Below, in pieces: positions 47,611-56,369 of a stretch of 64,000 bases of DNA; position 1 is the stretch's first letter, and every line of letters starts with the position of its first letter. Under the pieces are notes generated by a model. The model had not been told where the DNA came from. It saw only the letters and a program-made list of their open reading frames with translations, and searched no databases. The position numbers were made by a program, and so were the translations under genes. This DNA comes from Flavobacterium lacus. GTDB taxonomy: Bacteria > Bacteroidota > Bacteroidia > Flavobacteriales > Flavobacteriaceae. The stretch covers positions 145,751-209,750 of the forward strand of contig NZ_QLSV01000006.1 in assembly GCF_003268815.1 (NCBI RefSeq), written 5' to 3'.

Positions 47611-48300
47611 ATGAAAAACAAATCATACATCGGAATTTCATTCATTATTTTAGTTTTCGGAATTATTTTTATACCTAGAATTATTAATCGAATTAAAAAT
47701 GATGATGTGACCAAAATTGATCGATTAAACGCTCCGGGACAAACCGAAACATCCGAAGATTTATTAATGAAGATAGGTAAAGCACCAGCGTTTAGCCTAA
47801 CAAATCACAACGGAGAAACCATTACCAATAAAAATTACGAAGGCAAAGTTTTTCTGGTAGAATTCTTTTTCTCAACCTGTCCAACTATTTGCCCGATTAT
47901 GAATAAAAATATGGTGGAGTTACAAAATCATTTTGAAAAAAATCAAAACGATTTCGGAATTGTTTCCATCACCATTAATCCTGCTCATGATACTTCCGAA
48001 GTTTTGAAAAAGCATGCCGAACATTTAGGCGTGACAAATCCAAATTGGAACTTCTTAACCGGAGATAAACAATATATTTATGACCTGGCTAATAAAGGTT
48101 TTAGTATTTTTGCGGGAGAAAACAAAGAAAGTGACGGTGGTTTTGAACATTCTGGATTATTCGCCTTAGTTGATAAAAACGGCAACATTAGAAGTCGCAA
48201 AGACGATTTTGGAAACCCAATTGTGTATTACGATGGAATTGAAGCAGCCGGAATACAAGCGCTAAAACAAGATATTAAAGTGCTTTTAGAAGAAAAATAA
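47611..48300 (+). CDS. SCO1/SenC-type copper chaperone
   Basis: SCO proteins deliver copper to the CuA site of oxidase subunit II. The 229-residue product has one N-terminal membrane segment (about 5-22) and a thioredoxin-fold domain with the copper motif CPTIC (about 90-94). The distal His lies in GFEHSGLF near residue 187. The ATG at 47611 gives a normal membrane anchor. It lies 4 nt after the paralogue-like gene and 1 nt before the DUF420 gene. The context of oxidase genes fits its role. Confidence 0.92.
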   Translation: MKNKSYIGISFIILVFGIIFIPRIINRIKNDDVTKIDRLNAPGQTETSEDLLMKIGKAPAFSLTNHNGETITNKNYEGKVFLVEFFFSTCPTICPIMNKNMVELQNHFEKNQNDFGIVSITINPAHDTSEVLKKHAEHLGVTNPNWNFLTGDKQYIYDLANKGFSIFAGENKESDGGFEHSGLFALVDKNGNIRSRKDDFGNPIVYYDGIEAAGIQALKQDIKVLLEEK

Positions 48301-48301
48301 G

Positions 48302-48862
48302 ATGAAACAGCATAACAGAGACGAAAAGTATTCGATTGAAAACAAATTCAATACATTAATTATTATCCTTTCCATCGCTATCCCTGTAGTAGTGGCTATT
48401 TTATTCAAAGTAAAATTAAAGGATTACGGTATTAATGTGGAGCCATTAACCTTCTTACCACCAATTTATGCCGTTATTAATGGAATAACCGCAATGTTGT
48501 TGCTTCTAGGTGTTTATGCAATTAAGAATGGCGACAAAAAAATGCATCAAAACATGATGCAAGGTGCAATCGCTTGCTCTATTTTATTTTTAGTGATGTA
48601 TGTGGCTTATCACATGACTACTGATAGTACACCATTTGGCGGAGTTGGGATTATTCGATATGTTTATTTCTTTATTCTTATTTCACATATCCTTTTATCA
48701 ATTACTGTAATTCCGTTAGTTTTGATAACCTACGTAAAAGCCTTAGCAGAACGATTTGATAAACACAAAAAAATTGCCAAAATTACTTTCCCTATTTGGC
48801 TATATGTCGCAGTAACAGGCGTAATTGTCTATTTAATGATTGCACCGTATTATGTTCACTAA
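48302..48862 (+). CDS. DUF420 family membrane protein
   Basis: The 186-residue product has about five hydrophobic segments, with the DUF420 features of conserved histidines in MHQNMMQGAIA and AYHMTTDSTPFGG and a third in SHILLSIT. Members of this family are often encoded next to cytochrome oxidase assembly genes; the function is thought to be related to oxidase biogenesis. Its end overlaps the next small gene by 11 nt. Confidence 0.88.
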   Translation: MKQHNRDEKYSIENKFNTLIIILSIAIPVVVAILFKVKLKDYGINVEPLTFLPPIYAVINGITAMLLLLGVYAIKNGDKKMHQNMMQGAIACSILFLVMYVAYHMTTDSTPFGGVGIIRYVYFFILISHILLSITVIPLVLITYVKALAERFDKHKKIAKITFPIWLYVAVTGVIVYLMIAPYYVH

Positions 48863-49097
48863 ATTTTTTAAATATTCGATAATTGCGGCTATTTTCCTAA
48901 TTGGATTTTCCTCTACTGCTCAATGTGCCATGTGCCGTGCAGCTCTGGAAAGTGAGGGAGATAGTTCTAAAGCCGAAGCCATTAATGACGGAATCGTCTA
49001 TCTAATGGCTTTTCCGTACATTATGGTTGCCATTGTTTTTTATGTAGTGTATCGAATGAAATTTAAAAAGAAACCGGTGTCAGAAATAACTTCTTGA
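48852..49097 (+). CDS. Small membrane protein with CxMC motif
   Basis: The ATG at 48852 gives an 81-residue protein with a signal-like first hydrophobic segment (ending STAQ near residue 23), then CAMCRAALES, a short linker and a second membrane segment (about 45-68) with a basic tail. The C-x2-C pair just after the signal could bind a metal or be redox active outside the cytoplasm. It overlaps the DUF420 gene and ends the oxidase assembly cluster. Its stop codon directly abuts that of the convergent DUF4403 gene. Confidence 0.78.
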   Translation: MFTKFFKYSIIAAIFLIGFSSTAQCAMCRAALESEGDSSKAEAINDGIVYLMAFPYIMVAIVFYVVYRMKFKKKPVSEITS

Positions 49098-50522
49098 TTA
49101 TTCAATTCCATCAATTTTTACATCCACTTGACCGCTTCCTTTTATAAAAGCTAAGATGGCTTTGTTGGTTAATTGAATTTTCTGAAACTCAAAGTCATTC
49201 AACGTTCCATTCACAAAAACACCTTTCATGGGAGAATAGTTTTGAAGATATTGCATTACATTAGTTTTGCCTTCTTCCAAATTAGGTTTAATAGAATACC
49301 GACAATTTTCTTGGATTTTTCGTAAAACATACCCTTGTGCTAACCAATTGGCTGAACGAATTAAAAAACTTTTGGTGTTTAACACATAATCCAATTGGTC
49401 AAAATAAATTTCTCTCGTTTCTTGATTATATTGAGGGAAACCGGCAAGGTATACTGTCCCGTTAATGCTTCCAAGCATATCCAAAGCAATAATCATTTTA
49501 CCGTTTTTATGCCAAAGATCAACTTTTGTAACTTTTACTTTTTGCTTTCCATCACCAAATTCTTGCCCTTGAAAATTCTGAGTCATTATTCTGGAAGCGT
49601 CTGCATAGGTAGAAACGGCAATAATATTAGCAGAAATATGATCCGGCATTTTGGCAACCGGTTTTAGTATAATTTTATTTTTATCGAATTTTTTTTCAGG
49701 AGTTTTTCCAACAATTGTTTCCATTGAGCATTTTAAACCCATTTCTAATTTGATTTCCTTTTTTTGTAAAATGGCATCGGTGACATAAAGTTCTATCGGA
49801 ACAATTCTGAGCCAACTTGCATACTGTTCACTCATTTCAAACGGAGTGGCAATTTGGTCCAAAGCATCTAAAACTTGTGGTTTAAAATTCAACGATTCTT
49901 TAATCGAATCGTCAATGCTTTTTTCAATTTTCGATTTAAAAAGCCGCACGGCCGGATTGATGAGATAAGTAATCGGGATATTTTTCCCGGTAATCACCAC
50001 AGAAGGACTTTCTGTCCAATCCAATGATTTTATCTTTGTGTTTGTTTTTAGTTGCCAATTCGTTAAACCAACATCGCTAATTAATGTTACAACGCCATTA
50101 AGATTGAATTCTTTGGTGTCATAAAGACTAATGCCCATTTTTTCAAAGCCATAACGGTATTTTCCATTTACTTTTAAGGGCAAAGTGGTTGCTATTTTGG
50201 TCACATTTCCTTCTTTTTGAGTTTCAATTTTAATCGGAGCTTGTTTCCAGATTTTTAATTCTAAGTCATCGTCTTTTAAAATAGTATCGTTGTAAATCAA
50301 CCCATTCAATAATTTGTTAGTTTGATTTTCAATATCCTTAAGTTGAATAGTAACCGGAAGATTAATGAACGAAGTTGTTGTTTCATATTCAACCGGATCT
50401 GCATTATCAGGTTCTGGTTTAATAAGGTCTAACTTTTTTGCAGCAGAACAAGACGATAAAATAACCAGTATAACAAAAAGCACAACGGGAATTAAAAGAT
50501 ATTTCATTTTTTCAAATTTCAT
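49098..50522 (-). CDS. DUF4403 family lipoprotein
   Basis: The frame extends upstream to 50675, but the signal sequence shows the real start lies downstream. ATG 50522 (MKFEKMKYLLIP) or ATG 50507 gives a lipoprotein signal ending in ILSSC; ATG 50561 is also possible given the promoter element at 50574-50581. The mature part of about 450 residues is mostly beta-rich with no enzyme motif, and fits the DUF4403 family, whose members have a BPI/SMP-like lipid-binding look. Function unknown. It is divergent from the TolC gene. Confidence 0.85.
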   Translation of the reverse strand: MKFEKMKYLLIPVVLFVILVILSSCSAAKKLDLIKPEPDNADPVEYETTTSFINLPVTIQLKDIENQTNKLLNGLIYNDTILKDDDLELKIWKQAPIKIETQKEGNVTKIATTLPLKVNGKYRYGFEKMGISLYDTKEFNLNGVVTLISDVGLTNWQLKTNTKIKSLDWTESPSVVITGKNIPITYLINPAVRLFKSKIEKSIDDSIKESLNFKPQVLDALDQIATPFEMSEQYASWLRIVPIELYVTDAILQKKEIKLEMGLKCSMETIVGKTPEKKFDKNKIILKPVAKMPDHISANIIAVSTYADASRIMTQNFQGQEFGDGKQKVKVTKVDLWHKNGKMIIALDMLGSINGTVYLAGFPQYNQETREIYFDQLDYVLNTKSFLIRSANWLAQGYVLRKIQENCRYSIKPNLEEGKTNVMQYLQNYSPMKGVFVNGTLNDFEFQKIQLTNKAILAFIKGSGQVDVKIDGIE

Positions 50523-50573
50523 TTGAGAGTGTAAATGTAATTTATTTTCAGATTTTTTCATTTTGTTGTAACA

Positions 50574-50581
50574 CAAAAATA
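50574..50581 (-). promoter_or_regulatory. -7 promoter element for the DUF4403 gene
   Basis: CAAAAATA on the plus strand reads TATTTTTG on the minus strand, matching TAnnTTTG. It lies back to back with the TolC element 36 nt away. Confidence 0.6.
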
Positions 50582-50617
50582 ATTTAAGCGTCCTATGGGT
50601 ATAAAATTCTAATGAAT

Positions 50618-50625
50618 TAAATTTG
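50618..50625 (+). promoter_or_regulatory. -7 promoter element for the TolC-HlyD pair
   Basis: TAAATTTG matches TAnnTTTG, 34 nt before the chosen start at 50660. The in-frame ATG at 50633 would lie right at the expected transcript start, which argues for the downstream ATG. Confidence 0.6.
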
Positions 50626-50659
50626 TATTCTAATGCAGCAACTGTTTCAAAAATTTCTA

Positions 50660-52105
50660 ATGAAAAGTTCAACAATAAAAAAAATGATTTGGTTTTGGAT
50701 GATTTTATTCGGAATTACATCCCATTCTCAATCAAAAAAATGGACATTGGAAGAGTGCGTAAACTATGCACTTGAAAATAATATTTCCATCAAAAACACA
50801 GCACTCGATAAAGAGTTAGCAGATATTGAACGAAGTGCAGCTATCGGCAGTTTTCTTCCGTCTGCAAATGCTACAACTTCTCATTCTTGGAATATTGGTT
50901 TAAACCAGAATATTACAACCGGTCTTTTAGAAAACCAAACGACGCAGTTTACATCTGCCGGGGTTAATGTTGGCGTTGATATTTATAATGGACTGCAAAA
51001 TCAATACCGACTCCGTAGAGCAAGTTTATCGCAAATTGCCACGCAATATCAATTAACTAAAATGCAGGAAGATATTGCTTTGAATGTAGCGAATGCTTTT
51101 TTGCAGATTTTGTTTAACAAAGAAAATTTAAAAGTTCAAAAAGAACAATTGCTCAATAATCAGGGTCAAATGAAACGTTCTGAGGAGCTGTTAGAAGCCG
51201 GAGTAATTCCAAGAGGTGATTTGTTAGATAGTAAGGCTACAGTGGCATCGAGTGAACAATTGGCGATAAATGCAGAAAATCTCTTGTTGATTTCAAAATT
51301 AAGTCTTGCTCAGCTTTTGCAATTGGAAGATTTTAAAGATTTTGATATTATCGACAGAGAATATGAAGCAGTTCAAAGTCCCTTATTACTTCAAACGCCG
51401 GAATCAATATATCAACAAGCAAAAGAAACAAGAACAGAACTAAAAATTGCTCAAACCAATTTGGAAATTGCAGAAAAAGATGTTTCTATTTCTAGAGGAG
51501 CTTATCAACCGAGATTGCAAGGTTTTTATAGTTTTAGTACAAGAGCTTCAAACTTAGATCGCGTAACCGGAATTGAATTGAATCCATCCAATCCAACATC
51601 GGTAATTGGTGTGGTAGAGGGAACTAATCAAAACGTTTTACAACCCAATTTTAATGCAATTTTAGGAAGACCTTCACCTATTTTTGAGCAATTTGACAAC
51701 AACAAAGGGCAAAATTTTGGGGTGCAATTAACAGTACCGATTTTCAATGGATTTGCCACACGAAACAATGTGCAACGATCAAAAGTGGCTTTAGAAAGAA
51801 CTAAAATTGCGTATGAACAAGAAGAATTAACCTTAGAAAGAAATGTTTTTCAAGCTTTTACGGATGTAAAAGGAGCGTTGAAATCGTACGAAGCGGCTGT
51901 TACAACGCTTGAAGCCAGACAAGAAGCTTATAATTATGCCAAAGAACGTTTTGAAGTGGGTTTAATGAATTCCTTCGACTTTAATCAGTCGCAAACGTTA
52001 CTAGTAAACGCACAATCAGAAGTTTTAAGAACCAAATACGATTATATCTTTAGAACCAAAATTTTAGAATTTTATTTCGGAATACCAATTATTCAAAAAC
52101 CATAA
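50660..52105 (+). CDS. TolC-family outer-membrane efflux protein
   Basis: The 481-residue product has a signal peptide (ending TSHSQ near residue 24). It then shows the TolC repeat structure: WTLEECVNYALENN at the start, long amphipathic helices with heptad-like spacing and the second repeat starting near residue 265. It forms the outer-membrane channel and periplasmic tunnel of a tripartite exporter. The adaptor gene follows after 2 nt. No pump gene is present next to them. Confidence 0.92.
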   Translation: MKSSTIKKMIWFWMILFGITSHSQSKKWTLEECVNYALENNISIKNTALDKELADIERSAAIGSFLPSANATTSHSWNIGLNQNITTGLLENQTTQFTSAGVNVGVDIYNGLQNQYRLRRASLSQIATQYQLTKMQEDIALNVANAFLQILFNKENLKVQKEQLLNNQGQMKRSEELLEAGVIPRGDLLDSKATVASSEQLAINAENLLLISKLSLAQLLQLEDFKDFDIIDREYEAVQSPLLLQTPESIYQQAKETRTELKIAQTNLEIAEKDVSISRGAYQPRLQGFYSFSTRASNLDRVTGIELNPSNPTSVIGVVEGTNQNVLQPNFNAILGRPSPIFEQFDNNKGQNFGVQLTVPIFNGFATRNNVQRSKVALERTKIAYEQEELTLERNVFQAFTDVKGALKSYEAAVTTLEARQEAYNYAKERFEVGLMNSFDFNQSQTLLVNAQSEVLRTKYDYIFRTKILEFYFGIPIIQKP

Positions 52106-52107
52106 TT

Positions 52108-53421
52108 ATGTCAAAAAAAGTAATCTATACCTTTTTAGGAATTGCAGTAGTGTTGATAGTTTTATTAATTGCACTTTCAAAAACCGGAGTCATCGGCAAT
52201 AAAAACAAAGGTAAAGAAGTTGAAACTGCTGCCGTTAACGAAATTACAATTATAGAAACCGTTTCGGCAACTGGGAAAATTCAACCGGAAACAGAAATTA
52301 AGATATCTTCTGAAGTTTCGGGAGAAATCATCGAATTACCAATCAAGGAAGGCCAGTTAGTTAAAAAAGGTGATTTGTTGGTTAGAATAAATCCCGATTT
52401 ATATACGTCAAGTTTAAACCGTTCGGTGGCTGGATTATCCAATACAAAAGCAGGTTTGAGTCAGGCTGATGCCACTTTTAAAGAAGCACAAGCCAATTAC
52501 AACCGAAATAAAACACTATTTGATAAAGGAATTATTTCAAAATCAGAATGGGATAGAGTAGTGGCCACTTTTGAAGGAGCACAAGCTGCAAAGCAAGCTG
52601 CCTATTACGGAGTTCAAAGTGCAGCTGCTACTGTAACCGAAGCGAGAGACAACTTAGGAAGAACAACTATTTATGCTCCGGCAGATGGAACCGTATCATT
52701 ACTTTCAGTAGAATTAGGCGAACGCGTTTTAGGGACACAACAAATGACCGGAACCGAGATTTTGCGTGTTGCCAACTTGAACAATATGGAAGTAGAAGTT
52801 GATGTGAATGAAAATGATATTGTAAAAGTAAGTGTGGGCGATTCTACCAACATTGAAGTAGACGCCTATTTGAAAAAGGAATTCAAAGGAATTGTTACGA
52901 GTATTTCAAACTCTGCCAGCAATGCCGTTACGGCCGATCAGGTGACAAATTTCAAAGTTAAAGTTAGAATTCTAAAAGAATCCTACATGGATTTGTTGGA
53001 GGGAAAGCCGGAAAGTTACTCGCCGTTTAGACCAGGGATGACTGCAACGGTTGATATTATCACCAAAAGAAAAGAAAAAGTAGTGGCTATTCCAATTAGT
53101 GCAGTGGTAATGAAATCGGATACATTAGGTTCAAACAAAGTGGAAGTTAAACCAGAAGAAGGCAATGATAATACAGAAGCGATAGTTCAAAAAACAGACA
53201 AAAAATTAGAATGTGTTTTCATAAAAGTAGGCGATAAAGCAAAAATTAGAATCATTAAAACCGGAATTCAAGACGATTCAAATATTGAAGTTCTTCAAGG
53301 TTTGAAAAAAGGCGATGTGGTGATAGTTGGACCTTATACAACAGTTACCAAAGATCTTAACTCAGGTGATTTGGTTTTTATTAAATCGGAAGAAGAAAAA
53401 AACAAGGAAAAGAAAAAATAA
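52108..53421 (+). CDS. HlyD/MacA-type periplasmic adaptor protein
   Basis: The 437-residue product has one N-terminal membrane segment (about 5-24), a lipoyl-like half motif EVSGEIIELPIKEGQLVKKGDLL (about 70-92), a helical hairpin (about 105-180), the second lipoyl half with TIYAPADGTVS, and a beta-barrel domain. The C-terminus is Lys/Glu-rich. It links an inner-membrane pump to the TolC channel. The pair TolC-adaptor has no adjacent MacB-type ATPase or RND gene; a terminator follows. Confidence 0.92.
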   Translation: MSKKVIYTFLGIAVVLIVLLIALSKTGVIGNKNKGKEVETAAVNEITIIETVSATGKIQPETEIKISSEVSGEIIELPIKEGQLVKKGDLLVRINPDLYTSSLNRSVAGLSNTKAGLSQADATFKEAQANYNRNKTLFDKGIISKSEWDRVVATFEGAQAAKQAAYYGVQSAAATVTEARDNLGRTTIYAPADGTVSLLSVELGERVLGTQQMTGTEILRVANLNNMEVEVDVNENDIVKVSVGDSTNIEVDAYLKKEFKGIVTSISNSASNAVTADQVTNFKVKVRILKESYMDLLEGKPESYSPFRPGMTATVDIITKRKEKVVAIPISAVVMKSDTLGSNKVEVKPEEGNDNTEAIVQKTDKKLECVFIKVGDKAKIRIIKTGIQDDSNIEVLQGLKKGDVVIVGPYTTVTKDLNSGDLVFIKSEEEKNKEKKK

Positions 53422-53440
53422 CTTACTCATAAAAAATAAA

Positions 53441-53476
53441 AAGGAAATTAGATTAAAAATTTAGTTTCCTTTTTTT
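53441..53476 (+). terminator. Terminator after the TolC-HlyD pair
   Basis: AAGGAAA / TTTCCTT with a long AT loop is followed by a T tract. Confidence 0.7.
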
Positions 53477-53482
53477 ATGTCT

Positions 53483-53490
53483 TATTTTTG
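53483..53490 (+). promoter_or_regulatory. -7 promoter element for tsaB
   Basis: TATTTTTG, followed by CAC, matches TAnnTTTG. It lies 17 nt before the tsaB start. Confidence 0.65.
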
Positions 53491-53507
53491 CACATTCAAT
53501 TTCAATT

Positions 53508-54170
53508 ATGAATTATATACTTAACATAGAAACATCAACTAAAAATTGTTCAGTAGCTATAGCAAAAGAGGGTGAAATGATTGTTTGCAAAGAAATTGCA
53601 GAAATTGGCTATTCGCATGCAGAAAAGTTGCATGTTTTTATTGAAGAAACTTTAACCGAAGTCAATCTGAAATTTTCAGATTTAAAAGCCATTGCTGTAA
53701 GTCAAGGACCGGGTTCCTATACGGGGTTACGGATTGGAGTTTCTGCGGCAAAAGGATTGTGTTATGCATTAGATATTCCTTTGATTGCAGTTGATACATT
53801 AGAAATTTTAGCGTCTCAAATTTCAATTCAAGAAGGCGTGATTGTTCCTATGATTGATGCGAGAAGAATGGAGGTTTATTCGGCAATTTTTGATAAAAAT
53901 CATCAAAAGATTAGAGATACAAAAGCTGAAATTCTAACCGAAGAATCATTTTCAGATTTAAATCAAACCGTTTATTTTGTTGGTGATAGTTCTACAAAAG
54001 CGAAAACACTTCTTCAAAAAGATAATTTTATTTTTTCAGATGATTTTATTTATCCATCTGCAAAACAAATGACTAAAAAAAGCTACACCTTATTCACGAA
54101 TAATCGCTTTGAAGATGTAGCTTATTTTGAACCTTTTTATTTAAAAGATTTTTTTAGTAAGAATGATTGA
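53508..54170 (+). CDS. tsaB: tRNA threonylcarbamoyladenosine biosynthesis protein TsaB
   Basis: TsaB works with TsaD and TsaE to make t6A37 in tRNAs reading ANN codons. The 220-residue product has the ASKHA start ILNIETSTKNCSVAI and the signature SQGPGSYTGLRIGVSAAKGL (about 65-84). The length is normal. It is a single-gene unit, and its stop abuts that of the convergent gene at 54171 with no gap. Confidence 0.95.
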   Translation: MNYILNIETSTKNCSVAIAKEGEMIVCKEIAEIGYSHAEKLHVFIEETLTEVNLKFSDLKAIAVSQGPGSYTGLRIGVSAAKGLCYALDIPLIAVDTLEILASQISIQEGVIVPMIDARRMEVYSAIFDKNHQKIRDTKAEILTEESFSDLNQTVYFVGDSSTKAKTLLQKDNFIFSDDFIYPSAKQMTKKSYTLFTNNRFEDVAYFEPFYLKDFFSKND

Positions 54171-54848
54171 TTAAAGCAAGGTGTTTAAAAAGGTACTCAA
54201 TCTAATTAAGTCATCTTCATCTGAAAATGAAGTCTTATTTTCTTTGAGGTAAATTTTTATTTTTTCTTCCTTACCAATAAATATCTTTTCAAAATCTTTC
54301 TTTTTCTTGGGAAAAAGGACTATCAACTCGTTGTTAATTTGATAGTAAAATTCTAAATCCATTTTTTTAAATCTTGGAGCCCTATATTGGTCATAACTGT
54401 TTACGGGTTTAACTTCGGGTTCTAAAATTATCTTTTCTCTTTTGTAAATATTAAATTTAGATTTGTCTACCAGCGTATTAAGATAGCCTGTTAGTTGTTC
54501 GCTATCTTCAGCTAAGTAGTCTACGTAAACATAATTTTCTTTACCATCACTAGATGCTATGATAATATCTTTGGATGGTTTAATATATCCTTGATCTTTA
54601 ATTTCGATTTTATCAAGATAAGCATTATATCGTGCTAAGAAAGGATTGTCAAAATTTGCGGAATTTACTAAAAAGTAGTTCTCATTATAGAATTGTGACC
54701 CTTCTGCATTTTTTATTGTACTAATTTTATCTCTTGAAATTAGGTCTGTTACCCTATTTAATTCTCTAATCCCAACTTGTTGGGCATAAAAGGAGTAGTT
54801 AAATAACAAAAGTGTAATTCCGGAAAATAACATTGAATTTGATTTCAT
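54171..54848 (-). CDS. Secreted protein of unknown function
   Basis: The ATG at 54848 gives a 225-residue product with a signal peptide (ending FYAQ near residue 22). The mature part mixes short beta and charged helical segments and is rich in Lys, Glu, Tyr and Asn. No domain or active-site motif is recognised. It begins 10 nt after the MscS-type channel gene on the same strand, so the two are probably one operon. The role in the cell envelope is an inference from export only. Confidence 0.75.
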   Translation of the reverse strand: MKSNSMLFSGITLLLFNYSFYAQQVGIRELNRVTDLISRDKISTIKNAEGSQFYNENYFLVNSANFDNPFLARYNAYLDKIEIKDQGYIKPSKDIIIASSDGKENYVYVDYLAEDSEQLTGYLNTLVDKSKFNIYKREKIILEPEVKPVNSYDQYRAPRFKKMDLEFYYQINNELIVLFPKKKKDFEKIFIGKEEKIKIYLKENKTSFSDEDDLIRLSTFLNTLL

Positions 54849-54858
54849 TTTTTTATAT

Positions 54859-55692
54859 TTATTGTTTAATGTGCACATCTCTTTGCGGAAACGGAATTTC
54901 TATCCCATTTTCGTCAAATTTAAGTTTGATTTGTTCTAAAATATCAGAACGCATCGTAAAGAAATCTTCCAAATTCGCCCATGGTCTTACGGCTAAATTA
55001 ATTGAACTATCGGCTAAATCACTGACCAAAACCATTGGAGCAGGGTCTTTTAAGACAGCAGTATGATTTTCCATTACCTCCATGGCTATTTCTTTTGCTT
55101 TTTTAATGTTTGAACCATAGCTAATACCTATAGTTAGGTTGGCTCTTCGTGTAGTGGCATAACTGTAATTGATGATTGTGCCATTAGACAAAGCTCCATT
55201 TGGCACAAAAATAATTTGATTGTCTACCGTAGCTAGTTGAGTAACAAAAATTTGAATTTGCTTAACCGTTCCAGAAACACTTTGTGCTTCTATAAAATCA
55301 CCTACTTTAAAGGGTTTAAACATAATTATTAAAACACCACCTGCAAAGTTAGACAATGAACCTTGTAATGATAGACCAATCGCAAGACCGGCCGCACCAA
55401 TAATAGCAACAAATGAGGAGTTTTCAACGCCAAGTCTTGAAATTACAGTTACAAAAAGTAAAATTTTTAAAGTCCAAATTAAAATGTCTGCCAAAAATTT
55501 TGATAAAGTAGGCTCCATTTCTCTTTTGGTCATTATGCTCATGATTAATTTTTTAATTAATCGAATAGCAGTCCAACCAATGACTAAAATTATAGTGGCA
55601 GAAATTAATCTCGGTGAATATTCCATCAACACTTCGGTGAAGTAATCCCAGTATTTAGTAACATAATCCGTATTCACTACAATCAAATCCAT
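54859..55692 (-). CDS. MscS-family small-conductance mechanosensitive channel
   Basis: The 277-residue product has three membrane segments (near 20-45, 60-85 and 90-125). The pore helix shows the Gly/Ala-rich pattern GAAGLAIGLSLQGSLSNFAGGVLI. The beta domain (FKVGDFIEAQSVSGTVKQI) and the alpha/beta cytoplasmic domain follow. Its length fits the compact MscS type. It releases solutes under membrane tension. The secreted protein gene follows in the same direction. Confidence 0.94.
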   Translation of the reverse strand: MDLIVVNTDYVTKYWDYFTEVLMEYSPRLISATIILVIGWTAIRLIKKLIMSIMTKREMEPTLSKFLADILIWTLKILLFVTVISRLGVENSSFVAIIGAAGLAIGLSLQGSLSNFAGGVLIIMFKPFKVGDFIEAQSVSGTVKQIQIFVTQLATVDNQIIFVPNGALSNGTIINYSYATTRRANLTIGISYGSNIKKAKEIAMEVMENHTAVLKDPAPMVLVSDLADSSINLAVRPWANLEDFFTMRSDILEQIKLKFDENGIEIPFPQRDVHIKQ

Positions 55693-55780
55693 AAAAAAAC
55701 GCTCAAATTATTTTGTAATTTAAGAGACGCAAGTTAGTTTTAATTAATTTTTTACAAAATTAAAAAATGATAAAATTTCG

Positions 55781-56311
55781 TTAATCTGCGTTTTCGTCAG
55801 CAGCTTTTTTTATTTCTTCTACTTTTTCTTCTAAATCTTCTGAAGCTTCTTCTTCTTTTTCTTCCACAGCTTCCACAACTTCTTCTACTTTTTCTTCCGC
55901 AACTGCCTCTAATTTAACTACTTTTTCTTTTGCTTCTTCTTCAGTTTCCTCTGCCTTTTCAGAAAAGTTGGAAGCGGCTTCTTGTTTTTCTTCTTTGGTT
56001 GATGAAGTGAAAGAATTAACTTTTTCTTTTACATCATCCACGACATTTTCAATTGCATCGCCGGCTTTTTCAGCATATTCTGAAACTGTTTCTTTTGCTT
56101 TTTCTGCAAAATCTTCTACTCTTTCTTTTACCTCAGGATAGCTTTCCTTTACGTTTTCAACTGCTTTTTCAACATAATCTTCTGCTTTAGCAGCATATTC
56201 TGTAGCTTTTTCTTTTGCCTGATCTAAAACAATTTCTGCTTTATCAGCAACTTCTGATGCGGTTTCTTTGGCCGAGCCAAACAAATTTTTAAAAAAACTT
56301 CCTAGTCCCAT
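55781..56311 (-). CDS. Long helical repeat protein (LEA/YtxH-like)
   Basis: The 176-residue product begins with a short glycine/phenylalanine segment (MGLGSFFKNLFGSAKE). It then consists almost wholly of repeats of about 11 residues of the type (A/E)-K-A-(E/K)-(D/E)-(Y/A)-(V/A)-E-K-A, ending in a very acidic Glu-rich part. It has no membrane segment or signal peptide. The pattern resembles LEA and apolipoprotein-like stress proteins that form amphipathic helices. It is a single-gene unit with its own -7 element. Confidence 0.8.
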   Translation of the reverse strand: MGLGSFFKNLFGSAKETASEVADKAEIVLDQAKEKATEYAAKAEDYVEKAVENVKESYPEVKERVEDFAEKAKETVSEYAEKAGDAIENVVDDVKEKVNSFTSSTKEEKQEAASNFSEKAEETEEEAKEKVVKLEAVAEEKVEEVVEAVEEKEEEASEDLEEKVEEIKKAADENAD

Positions 56312-56336
56312 TGTGGTTAGTGTTAAAATTGAGTGT

Positions 56337-56344
56337 CAAATCTA
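56337..56344 (-). promoter_or_regulatory. -7 promoter element for the helical repeat protein
   Basis: CAAATCTA on the plus strand reads TAGATTTG on the minus strand, matching TAnnTTTG, 25 nt upstream of the start. Confidence 0.6.
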
Positions 56345-56369
56345 GTAAATTTTGCTAACTTTTTTATAA

